NCBI GenBank assembly: GCA_963806145.1
Contig: CAWDXD010000024.1
Location: forward strand, 1-64,000
Reading direction: 5' to 3'
Source of the DNA: DASXKD01 sp963806145
GTDB taxonomy: Bacteria; Actinomycetota; Actinomycetes; Streptosporangiales; Streptosporangiaceae
DNA: 64,000 nt
Shown: piece after piece, positions 8,034 through 15,152 of the stretch
How positions within the stretch are numbered: the stretch's first letter is position 1
How the letters are laid out: each line of letters begins with the position of its first letter
Program-made: the position numbers and the translations under genes
Notes under the pieces: generated by a model
Databases searched by the model: none
Seen by the model: only the letters and a program-made list of their open reading frames with translations
Told to the model about the DNA's origin: nothing

Positions 8034-8981
8034 TCAGGCGCCGGGATGTGCCGGCCTGACCTGGACAATGCCGCCTTCGGCGATTCTGCAGTCGAAGGCG
8101 GGCTGGCGCGCGGTGGCAGGACCGTGCACGACCGCGCCGTCACTCAGCCGGTAGGTACTGCCATGCCAGGGGCAGGTGAGGCACGGTTCCCCGTCGGCCT
8201 CGCCGAGCGTGCCCTGGTGCAGCGGCCCGCCCAGGTGCGCGCACCGGTCCGCGAGTACCAGCACGTCTGACCCCTGGCGCACCACCGCGAGGCTCAGGTA
8301 GCCGAGCTGGCGCCGGGTCACCCGGCCATCGGGCAGGTCATAGATCCGGCACAGGTCGTGCCAGCCGAGCGGGGCCAGGTGCGACACGGACTCGGCGTGG
8401 CTGGTCCCCGCCCCCAGCGGGAACGTGAGGTGCCTGCCCAGATACGCGCCCGCGGTCAGGGTGGCCAGGCCGCCGAGCGCCAGCACCCGGCCGCTCGCCT
8501 CCTGGCCGGTCGCCCGGGCCAGCAGCGATCCCGCGAACAGCGCCCACGCGCCGACGCTGGCGGCCCCGTGCGCAAGGCCCACGCGCTGCTGTTCCCGGTG
8601 CAGGGCGGACCAGTCCGCCAGGCCTGCCGCTGCCGCCGGGACCGAACCCGCGAGGCCGAGCGCGATCAGCGCCCTGGCGGCCCGCTCCGAGCCCGGTACG
8701 AAGTCGAGCACGGCCGCCGAGGTCCAGAAGCCCATGGGCAGGCCGGTCAGCGCGGGGTGCACCGGCTGCCCGAGCCACACCCCGTGCAGCGCGTCGGCCC
8801 GTGTCCCGGTACCGACCCTGCGCTGGACCACGGCGGTGAGGGCGCGGGCGGCCGGGTCCAGGCGCTGGGCATGAGCGACCCGGCGGGCAGCCTCGGCAGG
8901 CCCCGCCACGCGCCTGCGGCGCGTGGCGGAATGGCGGGCCGGGCGGGCCCGCGGAAAGAGCCTGGGAAAGGTTCGGCTCAT
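8034..8981 (-). CDS. DUF2231 membrane domain fused to Rieske [2Fe-2S] domain
   Basis: The 315-residue protein has two parts. Residues about 70-200 hold four hydrophobic helices of the DUF2231 type (ALHGVWLGQPVHP, then LTGLPMGFWTSAAVLDF). Residues about 210-310 form a Rieske domain with both cluster motifs, CAHLGG and CPWHGSTY, i.e. Cys-His and Cys-His ligands. Such fusions are probably membrane-bound electron-transfer proteins facing one side of the membrane; no oxygenase or quinone partner gene lies nearby. The N-terminal 60 residues are very arginine-rich. A TAGGAC box lies 7 bases before the ATG. Confidence 0.88.
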   Translation of the reverse strand: MSRTFPRLFPRARPARHSATRRRRVAGPAEAARRVAHAQRLDPAARALTAVVQRRVGTGTRADALHGVWLGQPVHPALTGLPMGFWTSAAVLDFVPGSERAARALIALGLAGSVPAAAAGLADWSALHREQQRVGLAHGAASVGAWALFAGSLLARATGQEASGRVLALGGLATLTAGAYLGRHLTFPLGAGTSHAESVSHLAPLGWHDLCRIYDLPDGRVTRRQLGYLSLAVVRQGSDVLVLADRCAHLGGPLHQGTLGEADGEPCLTCPWHGSTYRLSDGAVVHGPATARQPAFDCRIAEGGIVQVRPAHPGA

Positions 8982-8990
8982 ACTCAGAGT

Positions 8991-9072
8991 CCTACCCGGC
9001 GGGCGGGCCTGATACCGCCTACCCGGCGGGCGGGTCCGCTACCCGCCTATCCGGCGGGCGGGCCCGCTACCG
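8991..9072. repeat. Three tandem copies of a 27-28 bp unit
   Basis: Three units (8991-9017, 9018-9045, 9046-9072) share the core CGGCGGGCGGG and start CCTAYCCGG. The last copy contains the stop codon and final codons of the HD-domain gene, so the gene's end appears to have been duplicated twice downstream. The array fills the gap to the Rieske gene start. Confidence 0.7.
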
Positions 9073-9691
9073 CCGCGCCCGGTTCCGGCGGGGTGCCCGG
9101 CTGGAGAAAGCCCTGCGCCACGGCCGCGGCGATCATCGCCCTCGCGTAGCGGCCCAGCGACGCGGAACCGTCCTCGATCAACGTCACCTTGGCGAGCACC
9201 TGATCGGCGGTGACACCGTGCGCCACCCAGGTGCCGCCGCCGGTCCGCATGTTCAGCAGCATCGGCTGCAACCGGTCCAGGGCGCGGGCGAACCGTGCCT
9301 CGGCCGTGCGCCGTTCCTCGAACTCGTCCCACAGCGCGCGCACCGCCGCGGCCTGGGGATCCGGCAGGATGGCGAAGATCCGGTCGGCGGCGGCGCGCTC
9401 GGCCTCCTCCTGCCTGGCCAGCGCCGCGCTGTCGGAGTAGACGAAGAGATCGCCAGCGTCGATCTCCACCATGTCGTGCACCACGAGCATGGCCATCACC
9501 CGGGCGAGGTCCGTGCCCGGCGGCGCATGCCCGGCCAGGGCCAGTGCCATCAAGGCCAGGTGCCAGGAGTGCTCGGCGGAATTCTCGTGCCTGGATCCGT
9601 CGGTGATGCGGCTCTGCCTGGCCACGGTCTTCAGCCGGTCGGCCTCGAGCACGAACCGGATCTGCAGTTCCAGCGATTCGTCGGCGCCCAT
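9047..9691 (-). CDS. HD-domain phosphohydrolase (YfbR-like)
   Basis: This is a 214-residue member of the HD superfamily. The metal-binding pattern is clear: H in SRHENSAEHSWHLALM (a histidine, then an EHSWH motif), the HD pair in MLVVHDMVEIDAGD, and a downstream Asp. This order (RHENSAEHSW ... HDMVEIDAGD) is characteristic of the YfbR/5'-deoxynucleotidase-like HD proteins. The ATG at 9691 was chosen because the fold begins immediately (LELQIRFVLEADRLK) and a longer frame adds 50 unrelated residues. A GGGAGG abuts the start codon, too close to be optimal, so leaderless expression is possible. Confidence 0.85.
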   Translation of the reverse strand: MGADESLELQIRFVLEADRLKTVARQSRITDGSRHENSAEHSWHLALMALALAGHAPPGTDLARVMAMLVVHDMVEIDAGDLFVYSDSAALARQEEAERAAADRIFAILPDPQAAAVRALWDEFEERRTAEARFARALDRLQPMLLNMRTGGGTWVAHGVTADQVLAKVTLIEDGSASLGRYARAMIAAAVAQGFLQPGTPPEPGAAVAGPPAG

Positions 9692-9886
9692 CCTCCCAGC
9701 ATGGCGCAGGCCACGGCAGGCCGTGCGGCACCGGGCTTCCGCGCGCCTGGCCACCCCCGCTGTAACCCCTCTGACCAGGCATGTCCCCATGATCCTGGGG
9801 GACCCAAATGATGAATCGGGGACCGGCTTCATCACGCTCACCCTGGCGGGACATCTGCCCGCCAGGGTGGGCCTTCCCCGGCCCCG

Positions 9887-10534
9887 TTATCCGTCGCGGT
9901 CCTCGGTCCGCAGCCGGATCAGGTTATTGCGGAACACCTGCTCCATTCGCGCGTAGAAGTCCACGATCAGCCGTAGCTCGTCGTCGGAGTACCGGGCCGC
10001 CATCTCCCGCCAGTCCCGCAGTACCGGCAGGAACACGCTCGCCACGTTCCGCATCGCCTTGTCCAGGGCCATGGTGACCACCACGCGCCTGCGGTCGTTC
10101 GGATCCCGCTCCCGGCTCACATAGCCGGCCTCTTCCAGCCGGTCGATCACCCCGGTGATCGAGGCAGTGGTCAGGCCGGTCGCCCTGGCCAGCTCGCCTG
10201 CCGTCATGTGCCCGCTGAAGCTGAGGATGTTCAGGCAGTTCAGGTCGGTGGCGTTGATGCCGATCCGGTCGGCGGCCGCCTGCCCCACGAGCTGCATCAG
10301 GGAGCCGGTCCGGCGCATCGCCGTGGCGAACGCCAGCTCAAGGTCGGCCCGCCCGGGTGTGCTCGTCTCAGCGGCCGGCGACTCCAGCCAGGGCACGTCC
10401 CACCCGCCCGGGCCCGGGCCCTGCTGCCCTGCGCCGGTTTGCCAGGACCGCTGCTGGACCGCAGCCATATCAACGGCGTCCCCTTGGCCGGCGTCCCCCT
10501 GCCCGGCGCCCCCTTGCCCGGGGTCTCCAGACAT
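9887..10534 (-). CDS. MarR-family transcriptional regulator
   Basis: This is a 215-residue MarR protein. The first 60 residues are Gly/Gln/Asp-rich and probably disordered; the winged helix spans about residues 85-165 (LNILSFSGHMTAGELARATGLTTASITGVIDRLEEAGYVSRERDPNDRR contains the recognition helix and the arginine-rich wing). It is divergent from a DHA2 exporter gene, and an AT-rich palindrome lies between them, so it most likely represses that exporter and itself, responding to an aromatic or drug-like ligand as is usual for the family. Confidence 0.9.
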   Translation of the reverse strand: MSGDPGQGGAGQGDAGQGDAVDMAAVQQRSWQTGAGQQGPGPGGWDVPWLESPAAETSTPGRADLELAFATAMRRTGSLMQLVGQAAADRIGINATDLNCLNILSFSGHMTAGELARATGLTTASITGVIDRLEEAGYVSRERDPNDRRRVVVTMALDKAMRNVASVFLPVLRDWREMAARYSDDELRLIVDFYARMEQVFRNNLIRLRTEDRDG

Positions 10535-10549
10535 GCTTCACCTTCTTAT

Positions 10550-10568
10550 TATCTAATTAAACTAGATA
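10550..10568. promoter_or_regulatory. Candidate MarR operator
   Basis: TATCTA and TAGATA flank a 7-base AT-only spacer apart from one C, in an otherwise GC-rich genome and between the divergent marR and exporter genes. The size and symmetry suit a MarR dimer. Confidence 0.55.
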
Positions 10569-10633
10569 TCTGGCACACAAGATGATAGCTTCCCTAGTGT
10601 AATTCAGATACCTCCCGATGAGCGGAGACCACG

Positions 10634-12742
10634 ATGACTTCGGACGCTCAGATCCTGGCACCTCCCGCGGGCGCGGGCGAGGGTGCCGACCCACGCCGCT
10701 GGCTGACACTCACGATCCTGTTGCTGGCCGCGTTCATGAACCTGCTCGATGTTTCCATCGTGAACATCGCGATCCCATCCATACAGCGGGATCTGCACGC
10801 CAGCTACGCGGACGTGCAATGGGCGCTGGCGGGATACACACTGGCCTACGCCCTGGTCCTGATCACCGGCGGCAGGCTCGGGGACACCTTCGGGCGCAAG
10901 CGGCTGTTCCTCATAGGCGTATCCGGCTTCACCATCATGTCGGCGCTGTGCGGAGCCGCGCAGAGCCCGGGTCAGCTCATAGCGTTCCGGGTCGTCCAGG
11001 GCGCGATGGGCGCGATCATGGTCCCGCAGGTGCTGGCCGTGATCCAGGTCATCTTCTCGCCCCGCGAGCGGATCAAGGCGCTGGCCGGCTTCGGGATAAC
11101 CGCGGGCCTCGGCACGGTGAGCGGGCCGCTGCTCGGCGGCCTGCTCATCCAGCACAACCTGTTCGGCCTGGGCTGGCGGCCCATCTTCCTGATCAACGTC
11201 CCGGTCGGGATCCTCGCGGTGATCGCCTCGGCGGTGCTGGTCCGCGAATCGCGGTCGCCCCGCCCGCCCCGGCTGGACCCGGTCGGCGTCGTCCTGGCGA
11301 GCGCGGCGCTGCTGCTCCTGCTGTACCCCCTGGTGGAAGGGCGCGAGCTCGGCTGGCCTGGTTGGACATTCGTGTCCATGGCCGCTTCCGTGCCGGTGCT
11401 CGCCTTGTTCATCTGGTGGGAGCAGGTCAAGACGCGCCGGGACGGCTCCCCGCTGGTGCCGCTGCGGCTGTTCAGCCAGCGCGAGTTCAGCGTGGGCATG
11501 GCCATCGCCATGACGTTCTTCCTGGGGATCGCCTCGTTCGGGCTGGTGCTGACCCTGTTCCTGCAGCTTGGCCTGGGCTTCACCCCGCTGCACGCCGGGC
11601 TGAGCTTCCTCCCGTTCTCCCTGGGCGTGCTGGTCTCCTCGGGCGCCGCCGCCCGGCTCGCGCCCCGGTTCGGCCGCGGCGTCACGATGACCGGTGCGCT
11701 GGTCATCGCCGCCGGGATGGCCGGCCTGATCGCGGCGGTGCATCACTACGGTGCCGCGGTGACCACCTGGGAACTGGTGCCCGGCCTGGTCGGCGCGGGC
11801 CTCGGCCTCGGTGCCGTGATCGCGCCGCTGGCCGACATCGTGCTGGACCGGGTACCGCACCAGGACGCGGGCGCCGCCTCGGGCGTGTTCAACACCGGCC
11901 TGCAGGTCGGCAACTCGATCGGCATCGCGGTGATCGGCGTGATCTTCTTCGCGCTGCTCGGCACCCAGTCCGGCGCTGCGGCGAACACCGTCGCGCCGGC
12001 GCTGCGGTCCGGCGCGGTGGCCGCCGGGGTTCCGGCCCGCGAGGCGGGGGCACTCGAGGCTCAGTTCCGCACCTGCCTGCACGACCGGCTGGTGGCCGCC
12101 GACCCGACCGTCACCCCGGCGTCCTGCCGGCCGCGCGCGGGTGAGGTGCTCCCCGCCGCGGTGCACCCCGTCCTCGCCCGGGCCGGGGCGGCCGCGGTCC
12201 GCACCGACTTCGCCGCGGCGGCCGTCCGCACCCTGTGGTTCCAGGTCGCCGTGTTCGGCCTGTCCTTCCTGCTGATGCTGGCCTGGCCACGCGGCGCGGG
12301 TCGCAGGGCACGCGGGAGCGGCGACGATGGCGAGGCGGCGGGCCACGCCGCCGCCAGGCCGCCGGTGGCCGCCGACCGCAGCGCGGCGCGCTGGCCACGG
12401 TGGCGGCCGTTCCGGCCAGGCCGGGCCAGCGGTCCCGGCCGGGCCGGGACAGGCCACCTGACCTGCGCGGACACAAGGCAAGCGGCAGCCGGGGATTCCA
12501 CCAATCCCCGGCTGCCTTTGCTACCCCTGCCCTGGATGGGCGCGGTCAGTCGTCCGGTTCCCAGGACGAGCGGCCAGGGTCAGTCGCCGCCCTCGGCGAT
12601 GGCCGCGTGCACCTCGTCGTGGCGGGTGGCCAGTTCGGCCTCGTACTTGCGCCGGTCCACCTCTTCGGCGATGCGCTCGTCGTCGGCCATGAGCGCTTCC
12701 AGGTCGGTGTTCGCCGCATCGAGGACGCCCAGGTCAGCGTAG
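10634..12742 (+). CDS. DHA2-family MFS drug exporter with unusual read-through C terminus
   Basis: This is a 14-helix major facilitator of the DHA2 (EmrB/QacA) branch. Residues 25-500 carry the expected segments, including LDVSIVNIAIPSIQRDL (motif D1 area), GGRLGDTFGRKRLF (motif A) and GPLLGGLL (motif C). A last hydrophobic helix ends near residue 550. The open frame then runs on for about 150 residues of Arg/Ala/Ser-rich sequence, passes through a perfect terminator hairpin (12484-12516) and overlaps the convergent ferritin-like gene by 163 bases. This tail is unlikely to be natural: either a stop was lost by an indel near the 3' end or the tail is tolerated. The RBS GGAGA precedes the ATG. 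Confidence 0.85.
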   Translation: MTSDAQILAPPAGAGEGADPRRWLTLTILLLAAFMNLLDVSIVNIAIPSIQRDLHASYADVQWALAGYTLAYALVLITGGRLGDTFGRKRLFLIGVSGFTIMSALCGAAQSPGQLIAFRVVQGAMGAIMVPQVLAVIQVIFSPRERIKALAGFGITAGLGTVSGPLLGGLLIQHNLFGLGWRPIFLINVPVGILAVIASAVLVRESRSPRPPRLDPVGVVLASAALLLLLYPLVEGRELGWPGWTFVSMAASVPVLALFIWWEQVKTRRDGSPLVPLRLFSQREFSVGMAIAMTFFLGIASFGLVLTLFLQLGLGFTPLHAGLSFLPFSLGVLVSSGAAARLAPRFGRGVTMTGALVIAAGMAGLIAAVHHYGAAVTTWELVPGLVGAGLGLGAVIAPLADIVLDRVPHQDAGAASGVFNTGLQVGNSIGIAVIGVIFFALLGTQSGAAANTVAPALRSGAVAAGVPAREAGALEAQFRTCLHDRLVAADPTVTPASCRPRAGEVLPAAVHPVLARAGAAAVRTDFAAAAVRTLWFQVAVFGLSFLLMLAWPRGAGRRARGSGDDGEAAGHAAARPPVAADRSAARWPRWRPFRPGRASGPGRAGTGHLTCADTRQAAAGDSTNPRLPLLPLPWMGAVSRPVPRTSGQGQSPPSAMAACTSSWRVASSASYLRRSTSSAMRSSSAMSASRSVFAASRTPRSA
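12484..12516. terminator. Strong bidirectional intrinsic terminator
   Basis: A perfect 14-bp stem (GGCAGCCGGGGATT and its complement) with a CCACC loop is flanked by AAGG-rich bases on one side and TTTG on the other. It fits termination of both the exporter and the convergent ferritin-like gene. Confidence 0.85.
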
Positions 12743-13683
12743 GCCTGCTGCACCTTGGGCCCCCACAGCCCGATGTCCTTGACGCACGGCACGATCCGGC
12801 TGAAAAGCAAGGTACGGAACGCCTGCTGGACCGGGGAGTGCTCGGTGAACTCCAGGCATTCATCCACGTCGAAGCCCATCGTCTCCCACACCTCCTGCGC
12901 CCGGAACCGGTTGCGCATGAGGTAGCAGCCCTCCACGACGAACTCCTCGCGCTCGGCACGCTCGCGGGCGGTCAGCTCGCGGTAGTAGTCGCGCAGCGCG
13001 AGCCGGCCGAACGCGACGTGCCGTGCCTCGTCCTGCATCACGTAGGCGAGCAATTGCTTGACCAGCGCGTTCTGCGCCATGTCCCGGTGCACGCCGAACG
13101 CGGCGAGTGCCAGCCCTTCGATAAGGACCTGCATGCCCAGGTAAGGCAGGTCCCAGCGGGAGTCGTTGAGCGACTCGGCGAGCAGCTTGGCCAGGTCGCT
13201 GTTCATCGGGTAGTAGAGGCCGACCTTCTCGCGCAGGAACCGCGAGTACAGCTCGACGTGCCGGGCCTCGTCCATGGTCTGGGTGGCGGCGTAGAACTTG
13301 GAATCCATGTCCGGCACCGACTCGACGATCCGGGCCGCCACGGTCATCGCGCCCTGCTCACCGTGCAGGAACTGGCTGAACAGCCAGGCGCCCAGGTGGT
13401 GCCCCAGGTTCTCGCGTTCCTTGTCGTTGAGGATCTCCCACTGGCGCGAGCCGTAGATCGGCACGAACTCGTCCGGGGTCTCCATGATGTTGCTCGGGTC
13501 CACCGGCAGGTCCCACTCGATCCGCTTGGTGGCGTCCCACTGCTTGTCCTTGCCGCGCTGGTACAGGTCGAGCAGCCGCTGCCGGCCGTCGTCGTACTCC
13601 CAGCTGAATCGGGTGGCCCCGGCGGCGGGAACGTCCCAGGTGCCGGGCTCGACGGGGATGGTGTATGCGTCGTAGGTGCTCAC
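12580..13683 (-). CDS. Ferritin-like / R2-like diiron protein
   Basis: This is a 367-residue all-helical protein with a diiron site. Two DEARHV motifs, one at about residue 138 and one at about 215, each give the E-x2-H pair. Upstream glutamates in HGEQGAM and IEGLAL complete the six-ligand set typical of ribonucleotide-reductase R2-like and AurF-like oxygenases. Such proteins activate oxygen for desaturation, N-oxygenation or radical formation; the substrate here is unknown. The GTG at 13683 is chosen because GGGAG sits six bases before it; a GTG ten codons earlier is also open. The gene stands alone. Confidence 0.82.
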   Translation of the reverse strand: MSTYDAYTIPVEPGTWDVPAAGATRFSWEYDDGRQRLLDLYQRGKDKQWDATKRIEWDLPVDPSNIMETPDEFVPIYGSRQWEILNDKERENLGHHLGAWLFSQFLHGEQGAMTVAARIVESVPDMDSKFYAATQTMDEARHVELYSRFLREKVGLYYPMNSDLAKLLAESLNDSRWDLPYLGMQVLIEGLALAAFGVHRDMAQNALVKQLLAYVMQDEARHVAFGRLALRDYYRELTARERAEREEFVVEGCYLMRNRFRAQEVWETMGFDVDECLEFTEHSPVQQAFRTLLFSRIVPCVKDIGLWGPKVQQAYADLGVLDAANTDLEALMADDERIAEEVDRRKYEAELATRHDEVHAAIAEGGD

Positions 13684-13835
13684 GCTGGCTCCCTGGGCAG
13701 ACGTCTTGCCCACATATTACTGGTTGGTATAAAAGCGCTCCAGACCTCGTCGCCGCCCGGCGCCCGCCCAGAGCGCCCAGCTCGTCCCGCGGTGCGCTCT
13801 GATTTGCGGCACTACGCACCCCGTGGTCGGTGGTC

Positions 13836-13931
13836 ACAGCCACAGCGACGGCTCATGCCCCGCGTGGCTCGCCGGACGGGCCCCGTGCTTACAGGCACAC
13901 CGACGGCTCATGCCCCGCGTGGCTGGCCGGC
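13836..13931. repeat. Direct repeat of the CDF gene's 3' end
   Basis: A 41-bp segment at 13836-13876 recurs at 13891-13931 (period 55) with only a few changes. The copy nearer the CDF gene covers its last codons and stop (encoding ASHAGHEPS), and the second lies beyond the stop and would encode almost the same tail. The end of the gene has been duplicated. Confidence 0.7.
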
Positions 13932-14783
13932 TCGAGCTGGAACGTGGAGTGGCCGACGTCGAAGTGGCCGTGCAGACAGGCCTGGAGGGCGTCGAGCATG
14001 GCCGCGCTCCGGCCGTTGGCAAGCACGCCCGGGTCGACCACCACGTGCGCGGAGAGCACGGGCAGGCCGGAGGTGATGGTCCAGGCATGCAGGTCGTGCA
14101 CGCCCACGACGCCGTCCAGTGCGGTCAGGTGGGTGCGGACCTCGGTCAGGTCGATGCCCCGGGGGCTGGCCTCCAGCAGGATGTCCACGGCGTCCCGCAG
14201 CAGCCGCCAGGTACGGGGCAGGATGAGCACGGCCACCGCCAGCGAGGCGATCGGATCCGCCAGGGTGAACCCGGTCGCCGCGATCACGATCCCGGTGCCG
14301 ATCACCGCGACGGCGCCGAAGGTATCCGAGGCGACCTCAAGGAAGGCGCCACGCACGTTCATGCTCTCCGCGCTGCCCGTGCCGCAGCAGGAGCAGGGAC
14401 ACACCGTTGCCGGCCAGGGCGACCACCCCGAAGACGATCATCAGACCGGGCATGACCTCAGGCGGCGCGGCGAGCCTGCGGGCAGCCTCGACTCCGATGA
14501 ACACGGCCATGCCGAGCAGCAGCAGCGCGTTGACCGTGGCGGCCAGGATCTCGGCGCGGGCATACCCGAACGTCGCGCGGTCGGTAGCGGGCCTGGTGGC
14601 CACGTACGCGGCGAGCAGCGACAGCCCGACGCCGGCCGCGTCGGCGGCCATGTGCGCGGCATCGGCGAGCAGGACAAGGGAGCCGCTCACCAGCGCGCCG
14701 CACACCTCCGCGACGGCGATCCCCACGGTGATCGCCAGCACGGCGCCCAGCCGCCCCCGGTGCCGTCCCGTCGCGGTGAGCAC
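13889..14783 (-). pseudogene. Cation diffusion facilitator (CDF) efflux protein, frameshifted
   Basis: Two overlapping frames together make one CDF transporter (CzcD/ZitB type, Zn/Cd/Co-proton antiport). The 5' part (14783 to about 14370) has a His-containing start and helices I-IV, with the metal-site pattern LADAAHMAADAAG. The 3' part has NVRGAFLEVASDTFGAV (helix V metal site) and a cytosolic domain ending in His-rich residues. Removing one C at 14368-14369 joins them into LLLRHGQRESMNVRG, the normal CDF sequence. So one extra base breaks the gene. It may be a real pseudogene or a sequence error. It starts at a GTG; no metal regulator is adjacent. Confidence 0.8.
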
Positions 14784-14914
14784 GTGCCCGTGCCCGCTAT
14801 CCCACTGCCGCTTTCCCTTCTCTCGGTGCCTGGTCCTGCCCTTGCCAGGCTAAGGCCGCTCCCAGCGGCCCTCCATCACCGGATTCTTCCCGGGCCCGGC
14901 ACGCTTCCCGCGGG

Positions 14915-15124
14915 GGGACAGCCGGGGATGGTCCCGCCGCGGACAGAACTCCGCGGCAGGGCAAGCCCCGTCCGCCCCCTACCGGATCCCGGGCTAGCCA
15001 GCCAGAGCGGGAGCGCGGGCGACCGCGTTGCCCCTGAGGACAGCCGGGAAGCGGCGAAGGGACGGACCGGGGTTGCTTGTGCGCGGAGTTCTGTCCGCGC
15101 ACAAGCCATCCCCGGGCTGTCCCG
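14915..15124. repeat. Inverted pair of 65-bp hairpin elements
   Basis: Bases 14915-14978 and the reverse complement of 15059-15124 are clearly related (shared GGACAGCC, GGGGATGG, CGGACAGAACTCCGCG). Each contains its own hairpin: stem 14936-14943/14950-14957, and a perfect 13-bp stem 15075-15087/15094-15106. The two loops are the same sequence in opposite orientation while the stems differ in a compensated way. The gap 14784-15152 holds no gene apart from these. Confidence 0.65.
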
Positions 15125-15152
15125 GCTCAACGCAGTTCGTGAGGAGAGCTAT

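Noticed and set aside
10604..12481. 625-codon minus-strand frame opposite the DHA2 exporter
   Set aside because: Low-complexity Arg/Gly/Gln/Asp sequence without motifs; the plus strand carries a complete transporter.
12235..14076. 613-codon plus-strand frame across the ferritin-like gene
   Set aside because: Antisense to a gene with full diiron motifs; it also crosses the terminator.
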